A stretch of 64,000 nucleotides of DNA, from contig NZ_LMUK01000041.1 in NCBI RefSeq assembly GCF_009766005.1, positions 1 to 64,000 on the forward strand, read 5' to 3'. Positions 27,466 to 36,559 of this stretch are shown piece after piece (position 1 is the stretch's first letter; every line of letters begins with the position of its first letter). The DNA is from Bradyrhizobium sp. S69. Lineage in GTDB: Bacteria > Pseudomonadota > Alphaproteobacteria > Rhizobiales > Xanthobacteraceae. Made by a program: the position numbers and the translations under genes. Under the pieces are notes generated by a model that ran no database searches, was not told where the DNA came from, and saw only the letters and a program-made list of their open reading frames with translations.

Positions 27466-28632
27466 TCAAGCAGCCTTGCGGTCCATCGTCCCGGTTTCGA
27501 CAATCGCTCCCGCCGGCGCCATCACCGAGCCAAACAGCAGGCTCCACAGCGAGAGCATGGCGACCGGGACGGTATAATATGGCTCGAACAGCGGGTGGCT
27601 CAGGAAGAAGGCGAGATTTACCAGCAGATTTCCCGCGACCACCAGCGCCGTTCGCCGGAGGCCGGTCTCGCTGCGCAGGCGCAGGATGAAGGCTGTCCAT
27701 CCGGTGGCCAGCACCAGCAGGACGAATTGCATGTCCATGACATATTGGCGGATGACGCCAAAGCTGAATTCAGGCGGCGTCACGTCGACGCCCGCGTAAG
27801 TCGTCGCCAAGGGGCTGCCGGCATTGATCGCGTTCGCCAGCAGCGTCGGCGCCATCCCCAACAGGCAGGCGGCTCCGAAAGCTGAGGCTTGCAGGAAGGT
27901 TTCGCGCTTGCGCTCCAGCAGAAACCAGCCAGCGAACAACAGGCCATATCCGGACGCGAGAAACAGATTGGGCAATCTGAAATTCACCGCCACGCCGATC
28001 AACAAACCGGTCAGCGCCGACAGAATGATCCGATGGCGCTCGGCGGCAAACAGTTTCGCGGTGAAGAATCCTGCGACCGCGCACAGCACCATGGTCGGCG
28101 CCATCGAATAGCTCGCCTTGGTGGGGTTGATCATCAAATAGATCGCAAGGAAGCCGAAGCACGCCGCGAGCAGGACGGCAGAGCCGCGGCGCGCCTGAAA
28201 GATTCCCAGCACTGCGAAGCCGAAGACGATGACGTTGGCGAGGACATACAGCGGGATCACCTGAAATCCGGCCGGAAACAGCGCCAGCACGAAGCCGGTC
28301 CCCGGCGGGTACTGCATCACCCGCCGCTGCGTCGCCGGCATCACGCTGTGGCAGGGCGCCATCGCCGGATCGCTCCAGGCGGCGTAGCCGATCGCCTTCA
28401 ATTTGGACGCCAGATAATGGTCGTCGTCACGAACAATATTGGTATCGAGACCGCCCAGCCCGAATCTCTGGAACAAATGGGCCTGCCGCAGATAGCAGAT
28501 ATCGTCGTAGACGCCCCGGCTCTCGTTCCAGCGCGAAATCGTCCAGATATTGCTGAGTAGAATCACGAGGCAAACGAAGGCGCTGGCGACCTTCCAAGTT
28601 CGCATCGTCGGTGGCGCGGGCTCGATGTTCAT
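27466..28632 (-). CDS. Polytopic membrane protein, GT-C glycosyltransferase-like
   Basis: A 388-residue protein with about ten hydrophobic segments. After the first helix comes a polar loop containing VRDDDHYLASK and QYPPGTGFVLALFPAGF. A short acidic motif after helix 1 and a PPG motif are seen in GT-C type glycosyltransferases and related proteins, but this is a weak resemblance. The ATG at 28632 (MNIEPAPP) is preferred to the longer frame. It lies 18 bp upstream of the GNAT gene and may be cotranscribed with it. Confidence 0.7.
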   Translation of the reverse strand: MNIEPAPPTMRTWKVASAFVCLVILLSNIWTISRWNESRGVYDDICYLRQAHLFQRFGLGGLDTNIVRDDDHYLASKLKAIGYAAWSDPAMAPCHSVMPATQRRVMQYPPGTGFVLALFPAGFQVIPLYVLANVIVFGFAVLGIFQARRGSAVLLAACFGFLAIYLMINPTKASYSMAPTMVLCAVAGFFTAKLFAAERHRIILSALTGLLIGVAVNFRLPNLFLASGYGLLFAGWFLLERKRETFLQASAFGAACLLGMAPTLLANAINAGSPLATTYAGVDVTPPEFSFGVIRQYVMDMQFVLLVLATGWTAFILRLRSETGLRRTALVVAGNLLVNLAFFLSHPLFEPYYTVPVAMLSLWSLLFGSVMAPAGAIVETGTMDRKAA

Positions 28633-28702
28633 CACGACCTGTGTGGGGAGGATTTGCGGCATCCAAGCGCAATCGGAAGCGTCCGGCAAGCGCGCCGAAA
28701 CC

Positions 28703-29188
28703 CTAGCGCCAGGTTGCGATTCTCGGTTTTGCTTCGAGCACTTCCGCTATCCGCTGGCGTGTGCCCCGGGTGGTGTCGTCCGGCAGCGCTGCGGCGGCGA
28801 AGAACCCGCAGGCGATGATCTCACGGTTGGGCTCGGGCAAGCGATCCTGGCTGAAATGCCGAACCAGATAGATCGCGACATGGTCGCGCCGGGACACGTG
28901 GCTGTTGAGGAAAATGCCATGCAGCACCGGCTCGTCGCGCCATTCAATGCGCCCTTCTTCCATCAATTCGCGCCGCAGCGCCTCGAGGAAGGTCTCGCCG
29001 ACCTCGACCCCGCCGCCCGGCAGGTGCCAGCCGGAGACGTAGCTGTGCTTGACCAGAAACACCCTGTCATCGCCATCCAGCACGACGGCGCGAACGCCCA
29101 GCGTCATGCCCCGGGCGAACCGCCAATACAGATGAAACAGCCCGCGCAGCGCCGGTTCACATCGCTGTCGCAGGCTCCGTCCGGTCAT
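28703..29188 (-). CDS. Nudix hydrolase
   Basis: A 161-residue Nudix hydrolase. The Nudix box is complete: GGGVEVGETFLEALRREL then MEEGRI (Gly, Glu, REx, EE). The N-terminal LRGLFHLYWRFARGMTLGVRAVV precedes the Nudix fold and is typical of a Rhizobiales subgroup. The ATG at 29188 has a GGAAG site. The region upstream has a short direct repeat (ATCCTGG-TGATCCTT twice). Substrate unknown. Confidence 0.88.
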   Translation of the reverse strand: MTGRSLRQRCEPALRGLFHLYWRFARGMTLGVRAVVLDGDDRVFLVKHSYVSGWHLPGGGVEVGETFLEALRRELMEEGRIEWRDEPVLHGIFLNSHVSRRDHVAIYLVRHFSQDRLPEPNREIIACGFFAAAALPDDTTRGTRQRIAEVLEAKPRIATWR

Positions 29189-29355
29189 CGCCACTTCCGT
29201 TTCCGAGTTCGAATCATCCTGGCTGATCCTTCTATCCTGGTTGATCCTTGCGTCCCGGCGTCCAACTTGCCAATACACGGCAGGTTTTCAAAGGGATATC
29301 ACCAGATGATCGTGCTGGGGGTCACGCGCACCGGCAGCGCAATCGGGCTTTTGTG

Positions 29356-30243
29356 ATGGCGGCATTTGCGCTGGCCCATTTGTCCGACCCGCATTTGCCG
29401 CCGTTGCCCGCAGCCCGGCTTGCGGATCTCGTCGGCAAACGCGCGCTCGGCTATCTCAACTGGACCCGCAACCGCCACAAATACCAGCGGCGCGACGTGC
29501 TCGACGCGCTGGTGTCGGACATCCATGGACAAGCGCCGGATCATATCGCCGTCACCGGCGATTTCGTCAACCTCGCGCTCGAAGCGGAATTCGAACCCGC
29601 ACGGACCTGGCTCGAAGCGGTCGGTTCGCCGGATCGCGTCTCGATCGTGCCCGGCAATCACGACGCCTATGTTCGCGCGACCCGGCGTCGCTTTTCGGAG
29701 ACATTCGCAAGCTATCTCGATGGCGATGACGCTTCGGATCGCGGCACATTTCCAGTCCTGCGCCGGCGCGGTCCGCTGGCGCTGATCGGGGTATCGTCGG
29801 CGGTGCCGACCCCGCCGCTGATGGCAACCGGATGGCTCGGGCGCGACCAGCTCGAGGCGCTCGATAGGCTACTGGGCCGGATTGCCACCGAACGGCTGTT
29901 TCGCGTGCTTTTGATCCATCACCCGCTGCGCTCGGCTTCGCGCGCCAAGCGGCTGACCGATTCGGGCGAGCTTCGCGCGCTGTTGAAGCAGCACGGCGTG
30001 GAGCTGATCCTGCACGGCCATGACCACATTCATTCGACGATGTGGATCGATGGCCCGGGCGGCACCATCCCCGCGATCGGGGTTCCCTCAGCCTCGGCGC
30101 TGGCGCACGGCCGCTACCCGGCTGCGGCCTATAATTTGTTCTCGATTGAACGCGACGGCGACGCCTGGCGATGCCTCCAGACCGTCCGAGGCATCGACGG
30201 CGAATTGCGCATCCGGCAGTTGAGCCAAACCCGACTAATTTAG
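29356..30243 (+). CDS. Calcineurin-like metallophosphoesterase
   Basis: A 295-residue metallophosphoesterase. The metal-binding motifs appear in order: HLSDPHL (DxH), GDFVN, PGNHD, HHPL and HGHDH. The ATG at 29356 is chosen because it opens the conserved fold; GTG at 29353 is adjacent. It is divergent from the Nudix gene. It could be a cAMP phosphodiesterase-like or general phosphodiesterase. Confidence 0.88.
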   Translation: MAAFALAHLSDPHLPPLPAARLADLVGKRALGYLNWTRNRHKYQRRDVLDALVSDIHGQAPDHIAVTGDFVNLALEAEFEPARTWLEAVGSPDRVSIVPGNHDAYVRATRRRFSETFASYLDGDDASDRGTFPVLRRRGPLALIGVSSAVPTPPLMATGWLGRDQLEALDRLLGRIATERLFRVLLIHHPLRSASRAKRLTDSGELRALLKQHGVELILHGHDHIHSTMWIDGPGGTIPAIGVPSASALAHGRYPAAAYNLFSIERDGDAWRCLQTVRGIDGELRIRQLSQTRLI

Positions 30244-30427
30244 AGGTAATGTTTGCCGATGCGGAACCGGCGGGGCCTGAGTGAGTTAATTTCGCCGCAT
30301 GCGGTCGGACGGGGATAAATCACCCCCCAGGTCCGATCGACGGTGCGATCGTTCTTTTTTCCCTGCCGCACTTGCCGCTGCCGTAACGTTCATCCTACGT
30401 CACGGGGATTGCAACCCTGAGGTCTCC

Positions 30428-31261
30428 TTGTCCATCGCTTCGCTTTACATCGCTTCCGGCTTCGGCGTCGGCCTCCTGGTCGGCATGACCGGCGTCGGCG
30501 GCGGCTCGCTGATGACGCCGCTATTGATCCTGCTGTTCGGTATTCACCCCTCCACCGCGGTCGGCACCGACCTGCTGTATGCCGCCGCCACCAAGACCGG
30601 CGGCAGCATCGTCCACAATATCGCGCGCAGCATCCACTGGCCGGCGGTGCTCCGGCTCGCCAGCGGCAGCATTCCGGCCAGCATCCTGACGCTGGTGGCG
30701 TTGTCGCAACTCGACCTCAACAGTGGCGCCGCCCGCAGCCTCGTCAATGTCGTACTGGCGTTCGCGCTGATCCTGACCGCGACCTCGCTGATCTTCCGCA
30801 AGACCATCCTCGAATTCTTTCGCGAGCGCCTGGAGCGGCTCGACGACCGCACCATCGCCTGGGCCACGGTGGTGGTGGGCGTAGCGCTGGGCGTGCTGGT
30901 CTCGATCTCATCGGTCGGGGCCGGCGCGGTGGGCGTCACCGCGCTGCTGCTGCTTTACCCACGGCTGCCGATGGCGCGTATCGTCGGCTCCGATATCGCC
31001 CATGCGGTGCCGCTGACCTTGGTCGCGGGGATCGGGCATTGGGCGATGGGCTCGATCGACTGGCAGTTGATGGGCGTGCTGCTCACGGGATCGCTGCCCG
31101 GCATCGTCATCGGCAGCTATTTCGCGACCCGGGTGCCGGAAACCGCGCTGCGGCTGTTGCTCGCGGTGACGCTCGTCGTTGTCGCCACCAAGCTCGGCTC
31201 CGACGAATGGCAGAAGGCGATGCCGCTGCTCGCGGCGTCGACCCAGAACAGCCACCCTTGA
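30428..31261 (+). CDS. TauE/SafE family membrane transporter
   Basis: A 277-residue polytopic protein with the family hallmark GMTGVGGGSLMTPLLILLFG near the N-terminus, then GTDLLYAAATKTGG, and the repeated half SVGAGAVGVTALLLLYP. The TTG at 30428 with GAGG upstream is preferred because the family normally starts just before LYIASGFGVG; the longer frame has no conserved look. It is not closely similar to the TauE protein at 12.9-13.7 kb. The transported anion or sulfur compound is unknown. Confidence 0.88.
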   Translation: MSIASLYIASGFGVGLLVGMTGVGGGSLMTPLLILLFGIHPSTAVGTDLLYAAATKTGGSIVHNIARSIHWPAVLRLASGSIPASILTLVALSQLDLNSGAARSLVNVVLAFALILTATSLIFRKTILEFFRERLERLDDRTIAWATVVVGVALGVLVSISSVGAGAVGVTALLLLYPRLPMARIVGSDIAHAVPLTLVAGIGHWAMGSIDWQLMGVLLTGSLPGIVIGSYFATRVPETALRLLLAVTLVVVATKLGSDEWQKAMPLLAASTQNSHP

Positions 31262-31294
31262 TCTAGACGCTCGCGATCAGAGATCGTGTGACGA

Positions 31295-31855
31295 TCAGAG
31301 ATCGCGCAGGCTTGCCAGCAGCGCGAGACCGAACAGCGCCAGCGCACCGAGCAGGAATCCCAGCACGAAGCTCCAGAACCTGCCGCGGCGCGGCTTCTCG
31401 ACCGCTTTGGGCTGCTCGATCATCGGCGTCGCCACCAGCGCATGCTCGCGCTCGATCAGGCGGCGCGCGACATAATCGGTGACGGCATCGACCATCGCCG
31501 CGACGTCGTGCGATTCCGCGAGCACGATGCGGCCGAACCTTGTGTCCTGCACCAGCCGATAGATCCGCTTGTCGCGCCCCATCAGGATGTGCGCGACGAC
31601 GTCGATCCACAGCCGCGGCGTGTCGCCCTGGCTGATGCCGCGATCGAACAGATCGACCTTCTCCGGAATTTGCCCGAACAGCGGATCGAGCGCCTCGTTG
31701 AGAATTTCGAGCCGCGCCACTTCGGCATCACGCAGATCGACCACGACGCCGGTGCGATCGGCCGCCTCGATCCGTGCCTTTCGCAGCGCGTCGCGCAGCC
31801 GCATCGGGGGCTGGTCGCCGACGGCAGAACTCCCGGTGGTTTGCGCGTCTGACAT
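31295..31855 (-). CDS. Conserved protein with C-terminal membrane anchor
   Basis: A 186-residue protein I cannot name. The soluble part (about residues 1-155) is rich in charged residues and contains LFDRGISQGDTPRLWIDVVAH and GRIVLAESHD. A basic stretch KPRRGRFW precedes a C-terminal hydrophobic helix (about 162-182), so it is probably tail-anchored facing the cytoplasm. The ATG at 31855 is preferred; the longer frame runs into the gap. It is convergent with the TauE gene. Confidence 0.75.
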   Translation of the reverse strand: MSDAQTTGSSAVGDQPPMRLRDALRKARIEAADRTGVVVDLRDAEVARLEILNEALDPLFGQIPEKVDLFDRGISQGDTPRLWIDVVAHILMGRDKRIYRLVQDTRFGRIVLAESHDVAAMVDAVTDYVARRLIEREHALVATPMIEQPKAVEKPRRGRFWSFVLGFLLGALALFGLALLASLRDL

Positions 31856-32001
31856 CGCTCGGTGGCCTTTGTCCTGATCGACGGTACTTACCGTTAACCT
31901 ATCAGTAACCACCCTCGTCCGCAAAGATCGTTTAATTGCAATAGCTTGCGTCTTTAGTCCATCCACAGGCCAATTCGCCAGGGGAGCCTGACAAGCGCAA
32001 T

Positions 32002-32034
32002 GCGGCCCCACCCGGATTGCCCGGATGAGGCCGC
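32002..32034. other. Hairpin in the DUF4170 downstream region
   Basis: GCGGCC (32002-32007) and GGCCGC (32029-32034) pair around an inner CCGG/CCGG pair. A second palindrome, GTCGGCCATTGGCCGAC, follows near 32.08 kb. They lie in the 257-bp gap after the DUF4170 gene and might end its transcript, but no U-run is present. Confidence 0.4.
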
Positions 32035-32112
32035 GATCGCCCTTGGACGCTTCTTCTTAGCTCGTTGTCCTCATCTGTCCGGTCGGCCATTGGCCGACGG
32101 GATGACGCCCGA

Positions 32113-32322
32113 TCAGGCGTGTGCGCGGCTCGGCTCTTCCACGATCGAGAAGCGCACGCCGGCCTTGTGCCGGTTCTCTTCCGAGACCGTACGCCAAGCG
32201 TCTTCGGCTTCCTTGCGGGTGCCGAACGGACCCTGAACCTGGGCTGACCCTTCCACGAGCTTGTGGAAGTTCATCGAACCGAATTCGCCGCCAATCACCC
32301 AGAAATTGCTGCTTTTGGTCAT
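32113..32322 (-). CDS. DUF4170 family small protein
   Basis: A 69-residue protein with the DUF4170 pattern: FWVIGGEFGSMNFHKLVEGSAQVQGP and then FGTRKEAEDAWRTVSEENRH. Small cytosolic protein of unknown role found across Alphaproteobacteria. It lies 21 bp after the aceA stop on the same strand and may be cotranscribed with it. Confidence 0.88.
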   Translation of the reverse strand: MTKSSNFWVIGGEFGSMNFHKLVEGSAQVQGPFGTRKEAEDAWRTVSEENRHKAGVRFSIVEEPSRAHA

Positions 32323-32343
32323 GATCGTCTCCTGCTGTTGCCG

Positions 32344-33981
32344 TTAGCCGAACTGGTTCATCGTGTTGTGGGCGCCGCCCGCCTTGAGAGCTGCTTCACC
32401 GGCGAAATATTCCTTGTGATCGTCGCCGATATCGGAGCCCGCCATGTTCTGATGCCTGGCGCAGGCGATACCTTGACGGATTTCCTCACGCTGAACGTTC
32501 TTCACGTAGCCCAGCATGCCCTGTTCGCCGAAATACGCTTTCGCGAGGTTATCGGTCGACAGCGCTGCCGTGTGATAGGTCGGCAACGTGATCAGATGGT
32601 GAAAGATGCCGGCGCGCTTGGCTGAATCGGCCTGGAACGTACGGATCAGTTCGTCGGCTTCAATCGCCAGCGGCGTGGCGTCGTAGTCGGCCTTCATCAA
32701 TTCGGCGCGGTTGTACTTGCTGACATCCTTGCCGGCTTCTTTCATCGCATCGTAGACCTGCCAACGGAAGTTGAGCGTCCAGTTGAACGACGGCGAATTG
32801 TTGTAGGCGAGCTTCGCGTTCGGGATCACCTCGCGAACACGATCGACCATCTTGGCGATCTGCTCGATATTCGGCTTCTCGGTCTCGATCCACAACAGGT
32901 CGGCGCCGTTCTGCAGCGAGGTGATGCAGTCGAGCACGCAGCGGTCCTGACCAGTGCCTTCACGGAACTGATAGAGGTTGCTGGGCAGCCGCTTCGGACG
33001 CATCATCTTGCCGTTGCGGTTGATGATGACGTCGCCATTGCGGGCGTTGTCGGCGGTGATTTCCTCGCAGTCGAGGAAGCTGTTGTACTGATCGCCGAGG
33101 TCGCCCGGCTTTTGGCTCACGGCAATCTGCTGCGTCAGGCCGGCGCCCAGCGAGTCGGTGCGGGTCACGACGACGCCGTCTTCGACGCCGAGTTCAAGGA
33201 AGGCGTGGCGGCAGGCGCGGATCTTCGCCAGGAACACCTCGTGCGGCACCGTCACCTTGCCGTCCTGGTGGCCGCACTGCTTTTCGTCGGAGACCTGATT
33301 TTCGATCTGCAGCGCACATGCACCTGCTTCGATCATCTTCTTGGCCAGCAAATAGGTCGCTTCCGCGTTGCCGAAGCCGGCATCGATGTCGGCGATCACG
33401 GGCACGACGTGGGTTTGGAAGCCGTCGATCTTTTCGATCAGCGCCTTTTCCTTTGCCTTGTCGCCGGCCTTGCGGGCGGCGTCGAGGTTGCGGAAAATGT
33501 CGTTGAGCTCACGGGAGTCCGCCTGACGCAAAAATGTATAGAGTTCGTCGATCAGCGCCGGCACCGAGGTCTTCTCGTGCATCGACTGGTCGGGCAGCGG
33601 CCCGAACTCGGAGCGAAGCGCCGCGATCATCCAGCCCGAGAGGTACAGATAGCAGCGATCGGTGGTACCGAAATGCTTCTTCACCGAAATCAGCTTCTGC
33701 TGGGCGATGAAGCCATGCCAGCAGCCGAGCGACTGGGTGTATTTGGTAGTGTCCGCATCATAGGCGGCCATGTCGGTGCGCATCAGCGCCGCGGTGTAGC
33801 GGGCGACGTCGAGGCCGGTCTTGAAGCGGTTCTGCAGCCGCATACGCGCGACGGCTTCGGCGGTTACGCCGTTCCAGGTCGGCTGGGCCTTGAGGAGGGC
33901 TTCAGCAGCGCCGATCTCGCTCAGATAGGAGGCCGGTCCCTGGAGTGCCTGGTCGCTGATCCCACGTGGCTGGTAGTTCAT
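32344..33981 (-). CDS. aceA: Isocitrate lyase
   Basis: Glyoxylate shunt enzyme that cleaves isocitrate to glyoxylate and succinate, needed for growth on acetate and fatty acids. It has 545 residues, the longer form seen in Rhizobiales. The catalytic loop reads KQCGH (residues 234-238), with Cys236 as the catalytic base, preceded by PVIADIDAGFG. The ATG at 33981 (MNYQPRG) follows GAGGGATC. It is divergently transcribed from a ScfR/RamB-type regulator, whose family is known to control glyoxylate and propionate genes. Confidence 0.96.
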   Translation of the reverse strand: MNYQPRGISDQALQGPASYLSEIGAAEALLKAQPTWNGVTAEAVARMRLQNRFKTGLDVARYTAALMRTDMAAYDADTTKYTQSLGCWHGFIAQQKLISVKKHFGTTDRCYLYLSGWMIAALRSEFGPLPDQSMHEKTSVPALIDELYTFLRQADSRELNDIFRNLDAARKAGDKAKEKALIEKIDGFQTHVVPVIADIDAGFGNAEATYLLAKKMIEAGACALQIENQVSDEKQCGHQDGKVTVPHEVFLAKIRACRHAFLELGVEDGVVVTRTDSLGAGLTQQIAVSQKPGDLGDQYNSFLDCEEITADNARNGDVIINRNGKMMRPKRLPSNLYQFREGTGQDRCVLDCITSLQNGADLLWIETEKPNIEQIAKMVDRVREVIPNAKLAYNNSPSFNWTLNFRWQVYDAMKEAGKDVSKYNRAELMKADYDATPLAIEADELIRTFQADSAKRAGIFHHLITLPTYHTAALSTDNLAKAYFGEQGMLGYVKNVQREEIRQGIACARHQNMAGSDIGDDHKEYFAGEAALKAGGAHNTMNQFG

Positions 33982-34089
33982 ATGCGTGATCCCTCTAATC
34001 GACATTCTTGACAGTGCGTTGCAAAACGTACCGAGAGCTAAACGCGAAACTGTTGAATTCGTATAGATAGCTTGTCATTCAATCGTGAT

Positions 34090-34104
34090 GTTATGTAACA
34101 TAAC
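34090..34104. promoter_or_regulatory. Candidate operator between aceA and the XRE regulator
   Basis: A perfect 15-bp palindrome GTTATGTAACATAAC in the 233-bp divergent intergenic region. The region also holds TTGCAAAACG (about 34021-34030, reading as CGTTTTGCAA on the aceA strand), which resembles the TTTGCAA core bound by RamB. The palindrome is not a canonical RamB or Zur site. A GC-rich hairpin (CGCCCC/GGGGGCG at about 34.16-34.19 kb) is in the regulator's 5' region. Confidence 0.45.
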
Positions 34105-34214
34105 GACTTGTCATAGATGTAATATTGTAATAATTGTCACAAATCGACGGAAATCCAACTTCCTCGCCCCGCTTGCGGGGGGGCGAAGTGGGCTGAATTC
34201 GCAGGAACACGCTC

Positions 34215-35660
34215 ATGGCCACCGACTCCGGAAAAAAGCTGTTCGTCGGGCCCCGCTTCCGGCGCATCCGCCAGCAATTGGGGCTGTCGCAAACCCAGAT
34301 CGCCGAGGGGCTTGGGATCTCGCCGAGCTACATCAACCTGATCGAGCGCAACCAGCGCCCGGTGACGGCGCAGATCCTGCTGCGGCTGGCCGAGACCTAT
34401 GACCTCGATCTGCGCGACCTCGCTACCGCCGACGAGGACCGGTTTTTCGCCGAGCTCAACGAAATCTTTTCCGATCCGCTGTTTCGCCAGATCGACCTGC
34501 CCAAGCAGGAGCTGCGCGACCTCGCCGAACTCTGCCCGGGCGTGACCCATTCGCTGCAACGGCTCTATGCCGCCTACACCGAGGCCCGCCGCGGCGAGAC
34601 CATGGTCGCGGCGCAAATGGCCGACCGCGACGAAGGCACGCGATTTGAGGCCAATCCGATCGAGCGCGTCCGCGACCTGATCGAGGCCAACCGCAATTAT
34701 TTCCCCGAACTCGAGGCCGCCGCGGAAAGCCTGCGCGATGAGCTGAACGTGCCGGCCGAAGGCCTGTTCGCGGCGCTGGCGGCGCGCCTGCGTGAAAAAC
34801 ATTCGATCGTCACCCGCATCATGCCGGTCGACGTGATGCGCGAGACCTTGCGGCGGTTCGACCGGCATCGCCGGCAATTGCTGATCTCGGAACTGATCGA
34901 CGGTCCCGGCCGCGGCTTCCAGCTTGCGTTCCAGATCGGGCTTGCCGAATGCGCCGCGCATTTCGAAACCATCGTCGGCCGCGCCGGCCCGCTCGACGAC
35001 AACCCGCGACGGCTCTATCGCATCACGCTGGCGAATTATTTCGCCGCCGCGGTGATGATGCCGTATCAGGCATTTCATGCCGCGGCCGAGGCGCTGAGTT
35101 ACGATCTGCATGTGCTGGCGCAACGCTTCAACGCCGGCTTCGAACAGGTCTGTCATCGCCTCACCACCTTGCAGCGGCCCAACGCGCGCGGCATTCCCTT
35201 TTTTCTGCTGCGGGTCGACAATGCCGGCAACGTGTCGAAACGGTTTTCCTCCGGCACGTTTCCGTTCTCGAAATTCGGTGGCACCTGCCCGTTGTGGAAT
35301 GTGCACTCGACCTTCGACACGCCGGACCGCCTGCTCAAGCAGATCATCGAGCTGCCCGACGGCGCGAGATATTTTTCGATCGCGCAGATGCTGCGCCGGC
35401 CCGTGGCGCCGCACCCGCAGCCGCAGCCGCGCTTTGCCATCGGCCTCGGCTGCGAAATCCGCCACGCCGCAAAACTGGTCTACGCCACCGGCATGGACCT
35501 GGACAAAACCGAAGGCACTCCGATTGGCGTCAACTGCCGGCTCTGCGAACGCGAAAACTGCAGCCAGCGCGCCGAACCGCCGATCACACGCACGCTGATC
35601 CTGGATGAGAACACAAGACGGGTGAGCTCGTTTGCGTTCAGCAATGCGAGGGAGTTGTAA
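34215..35660 (+). CDS. XRE-family short-chain fatty acid/acyl-CoA responsive regulator (ScfR/RamB type)
   Basis: A 481-residue transcription factor. An XRE helix-turn-helix lies at about residues 12-70 (LGLSQTQIAEGLGISPSYINLIERNQRPVTA). The middle is related to the IrrE/M78 peptidase fold but lacks an HEXXH zinc motif. The C-terminal ScfR domain (DUF2083) carries the cysteine group CRLCERENC. Members such as RamB, MccR and PrpC-type regulators sense acyl-CoA and control glyoxylate or methylcitrate pathways. Divergence from aceA makes aceA its likely target. Confidence 0.88.
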   Translation: MATDSGKKLFVGPRFRRIRQQLGLSQTQIAEGLGISPSYINLIERNQRPVTAQILLRLAETYDLDLRDLATADEDRFFAELNEIFSDPLFRQIDLPKQELRDLAELCPGVTHSLQRLYAAYTEARRGETMVAAQMADRDEGTRFEANPIERVRDLIEANRNYFPELEAAAESLRDELNVPAEGLFAALAARLREKHSIVTRIMPVDVMRETLRRFDRHRRQLLISELIDGPGRGFQLAFQIGLAECAAHFETIVGRAGPLDDNPRRLYRITLANYFAAAVMMPYQAFHAAAEALSYDLHVLAQRFNAGFEQVCHRLTTLQRPNARGIPFFLLRVDNAGNVSKRFSSGTFPFSKFGGTCPLWNVHSTFDTPDRLLKQIIELPDGARYFSIAQMLRRPVAPHPQPQPRFAIGLGCEIRHAAKLVYATGMDLDKTEGTPIGVNCRLCERENCSQRAEPPITRTLILDENTRRVSSFAFSNAREL

Positions 35661-35708
35661 GGGGCCAAGCATGACGAGTGTGGCCGTACGCGCAGCTCCA
35701 CAAAGAGC

Positions 35709-35810
35709 CGTCATACTCCGCGAAGGCGGAGTATCCAGTACGCCGCGAGTTCTCGATTCCATCACTGGCGTCTCGGAATACTGGATCGTCCGCCTTCGCG
35801 GACGATGACG
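35709..35810. repeat. Palindromic repeat family C
   Basis: Inverted repeat with CGTCATACTCCGCGAAGGCGGAGTATCCAGTA-type left arm and TACTGGATCGTCCGCCTTCGCGGACGATGACG-type right arm, each arm also folding on itself (CTCCGCGAAGGCGGAG; CGTCCGCCTTCGCGGACG). Single copy in this window. Confidence 0.8.
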
Positions 35811-35836
35811 ATTGAGAGCATGGTGCGCTCCAACGC

Positions 35837-35953
35837 CGTCATTGCGAGCGCCAGCGAAGCAATCCAGGGGCCGCACAGAAAGAGCTGGATTGCTTCCGCC
35901 TTCGCCAAACGGCTACGGCGGACAGGTCGTCGCAAGAGCTCCTCGCAATGACG
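35837..35953. repeat. Palindromic repeat family B, copy 2
   Basis: Family B ends (CGTCATTGCGAG and CTCGCAATGACG) and GAAGCAATCCAG/CTGGATTGCTTC core, with an insertion in the right arm. With repeat C it fills the first third of the 899-bp gap between the XRE and TetR genes. Confidence 0.82.
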
Positions 35954-36020
35954 TTGATGGTTCGAGACACAGCCTCATGTTCTCGCGAGACACTGCGCCC
36001 GAGTTTTGCAAATTTGTTTG

Positions 36021-36399
36021 CCCTCAAAAAGAGAGAGGGCGCAGGGAAGACCGGGTGCGCGCTGCACCCGCGGTCTCATGTGCAAAGGCAATAAAAAAAA
36101 CGCACATGAGCATACAGGTTCAGCGGAAACACTCCGGCCTTCCCTGCGCAATGGTTTTACAGCTTATATCGTGCTCTCCCCGGCGAGACCTGGCTTGCTT
36201 GTCACCGTCACCCCCAAGAAGCGTGAGCTTCCCAGGAATTTGACACCAGCCATTGGGGCGTCAGGACCACACGACTTTGCCGTACGCTTCAGCCACGCTC
36301 GTCAGTCGCAGCTTTCGCGTCCACCGCTCCCCGCCCCAACGTCAGTGACGATGGCCAACGCCCCCTCTCTCGGGACGGGATGCGAAGATTAAGCATCTG
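36021..36399. ncRNA. Strongly folded non-coding element, possible structured RNA
   Basis: The remaining gene-free stretch before the TetR gene holds a compact nested fold. GCGCAGGGAAG (36039-36049) is perfectly complementary to CTTCCCTGCGC (36139-36149) and encloses two perfect hairpins: CGGGTGC/GCACCCG (36052-36070) and CTCATGTGC/GCACATGAG (36075-36110). The 5' side also has CCCTC/GAGGG. Downstream GGGGCGT (about 36.26 kb) can pair with ACGCCCC (about 36.36 kb), enclosing CGTCAGTGACG. No open frame fits. I recall similar long elements in other Bradyrhizobium genomes but cannot verify this; strand is unknown. Confidence 0.5.
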
Positions 36400-36525
36400 A
36401 TTTGGATCGAGAGTCAAGAACAATTTCCGAAAATCCGAAATGACGCGAAGGCCTGAAAGGGGTTGGACACAGGATAGCGGCGAAGCCGTTGCACGAGGCC
36501 GCCGTCGCACTCACGCTTTCGTCAC

Positions 36526-36550
36526 TTTACATTTCTATCAAAACTGTAAA
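36526..36550 (+). promoter_or_regulatory. Candidate TetR operator
   Basis: Imperfect inverted repeat TTTACATTT and AACTGTAAA separated by 7 bp, ending 9 bp before the TetR start codon. 8 of 9 positions match. The location suits autorepression of the TetR-molybdenum hydroxylase operon. Inferred, not shown. Confidence 0.5.
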
Positions 36551-36559
36551 ATTCGTCAA

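Noticed and set aside
34090..34104. The aceA-side palindrome as a second Zur box
   Set aside because: Its arms read GTTATGT/ACATAAC rather than TGTTATA/TATAACA, and the neighbouring genes have no zinc connection.
35661..36559. Small protein-coding genes in the long gap, such as the 128- and 143-codon frames
   Set aside because: These frames cross palindromic repeats and the folded element, have no ribosome binding site that stands out and no protein-like composition.
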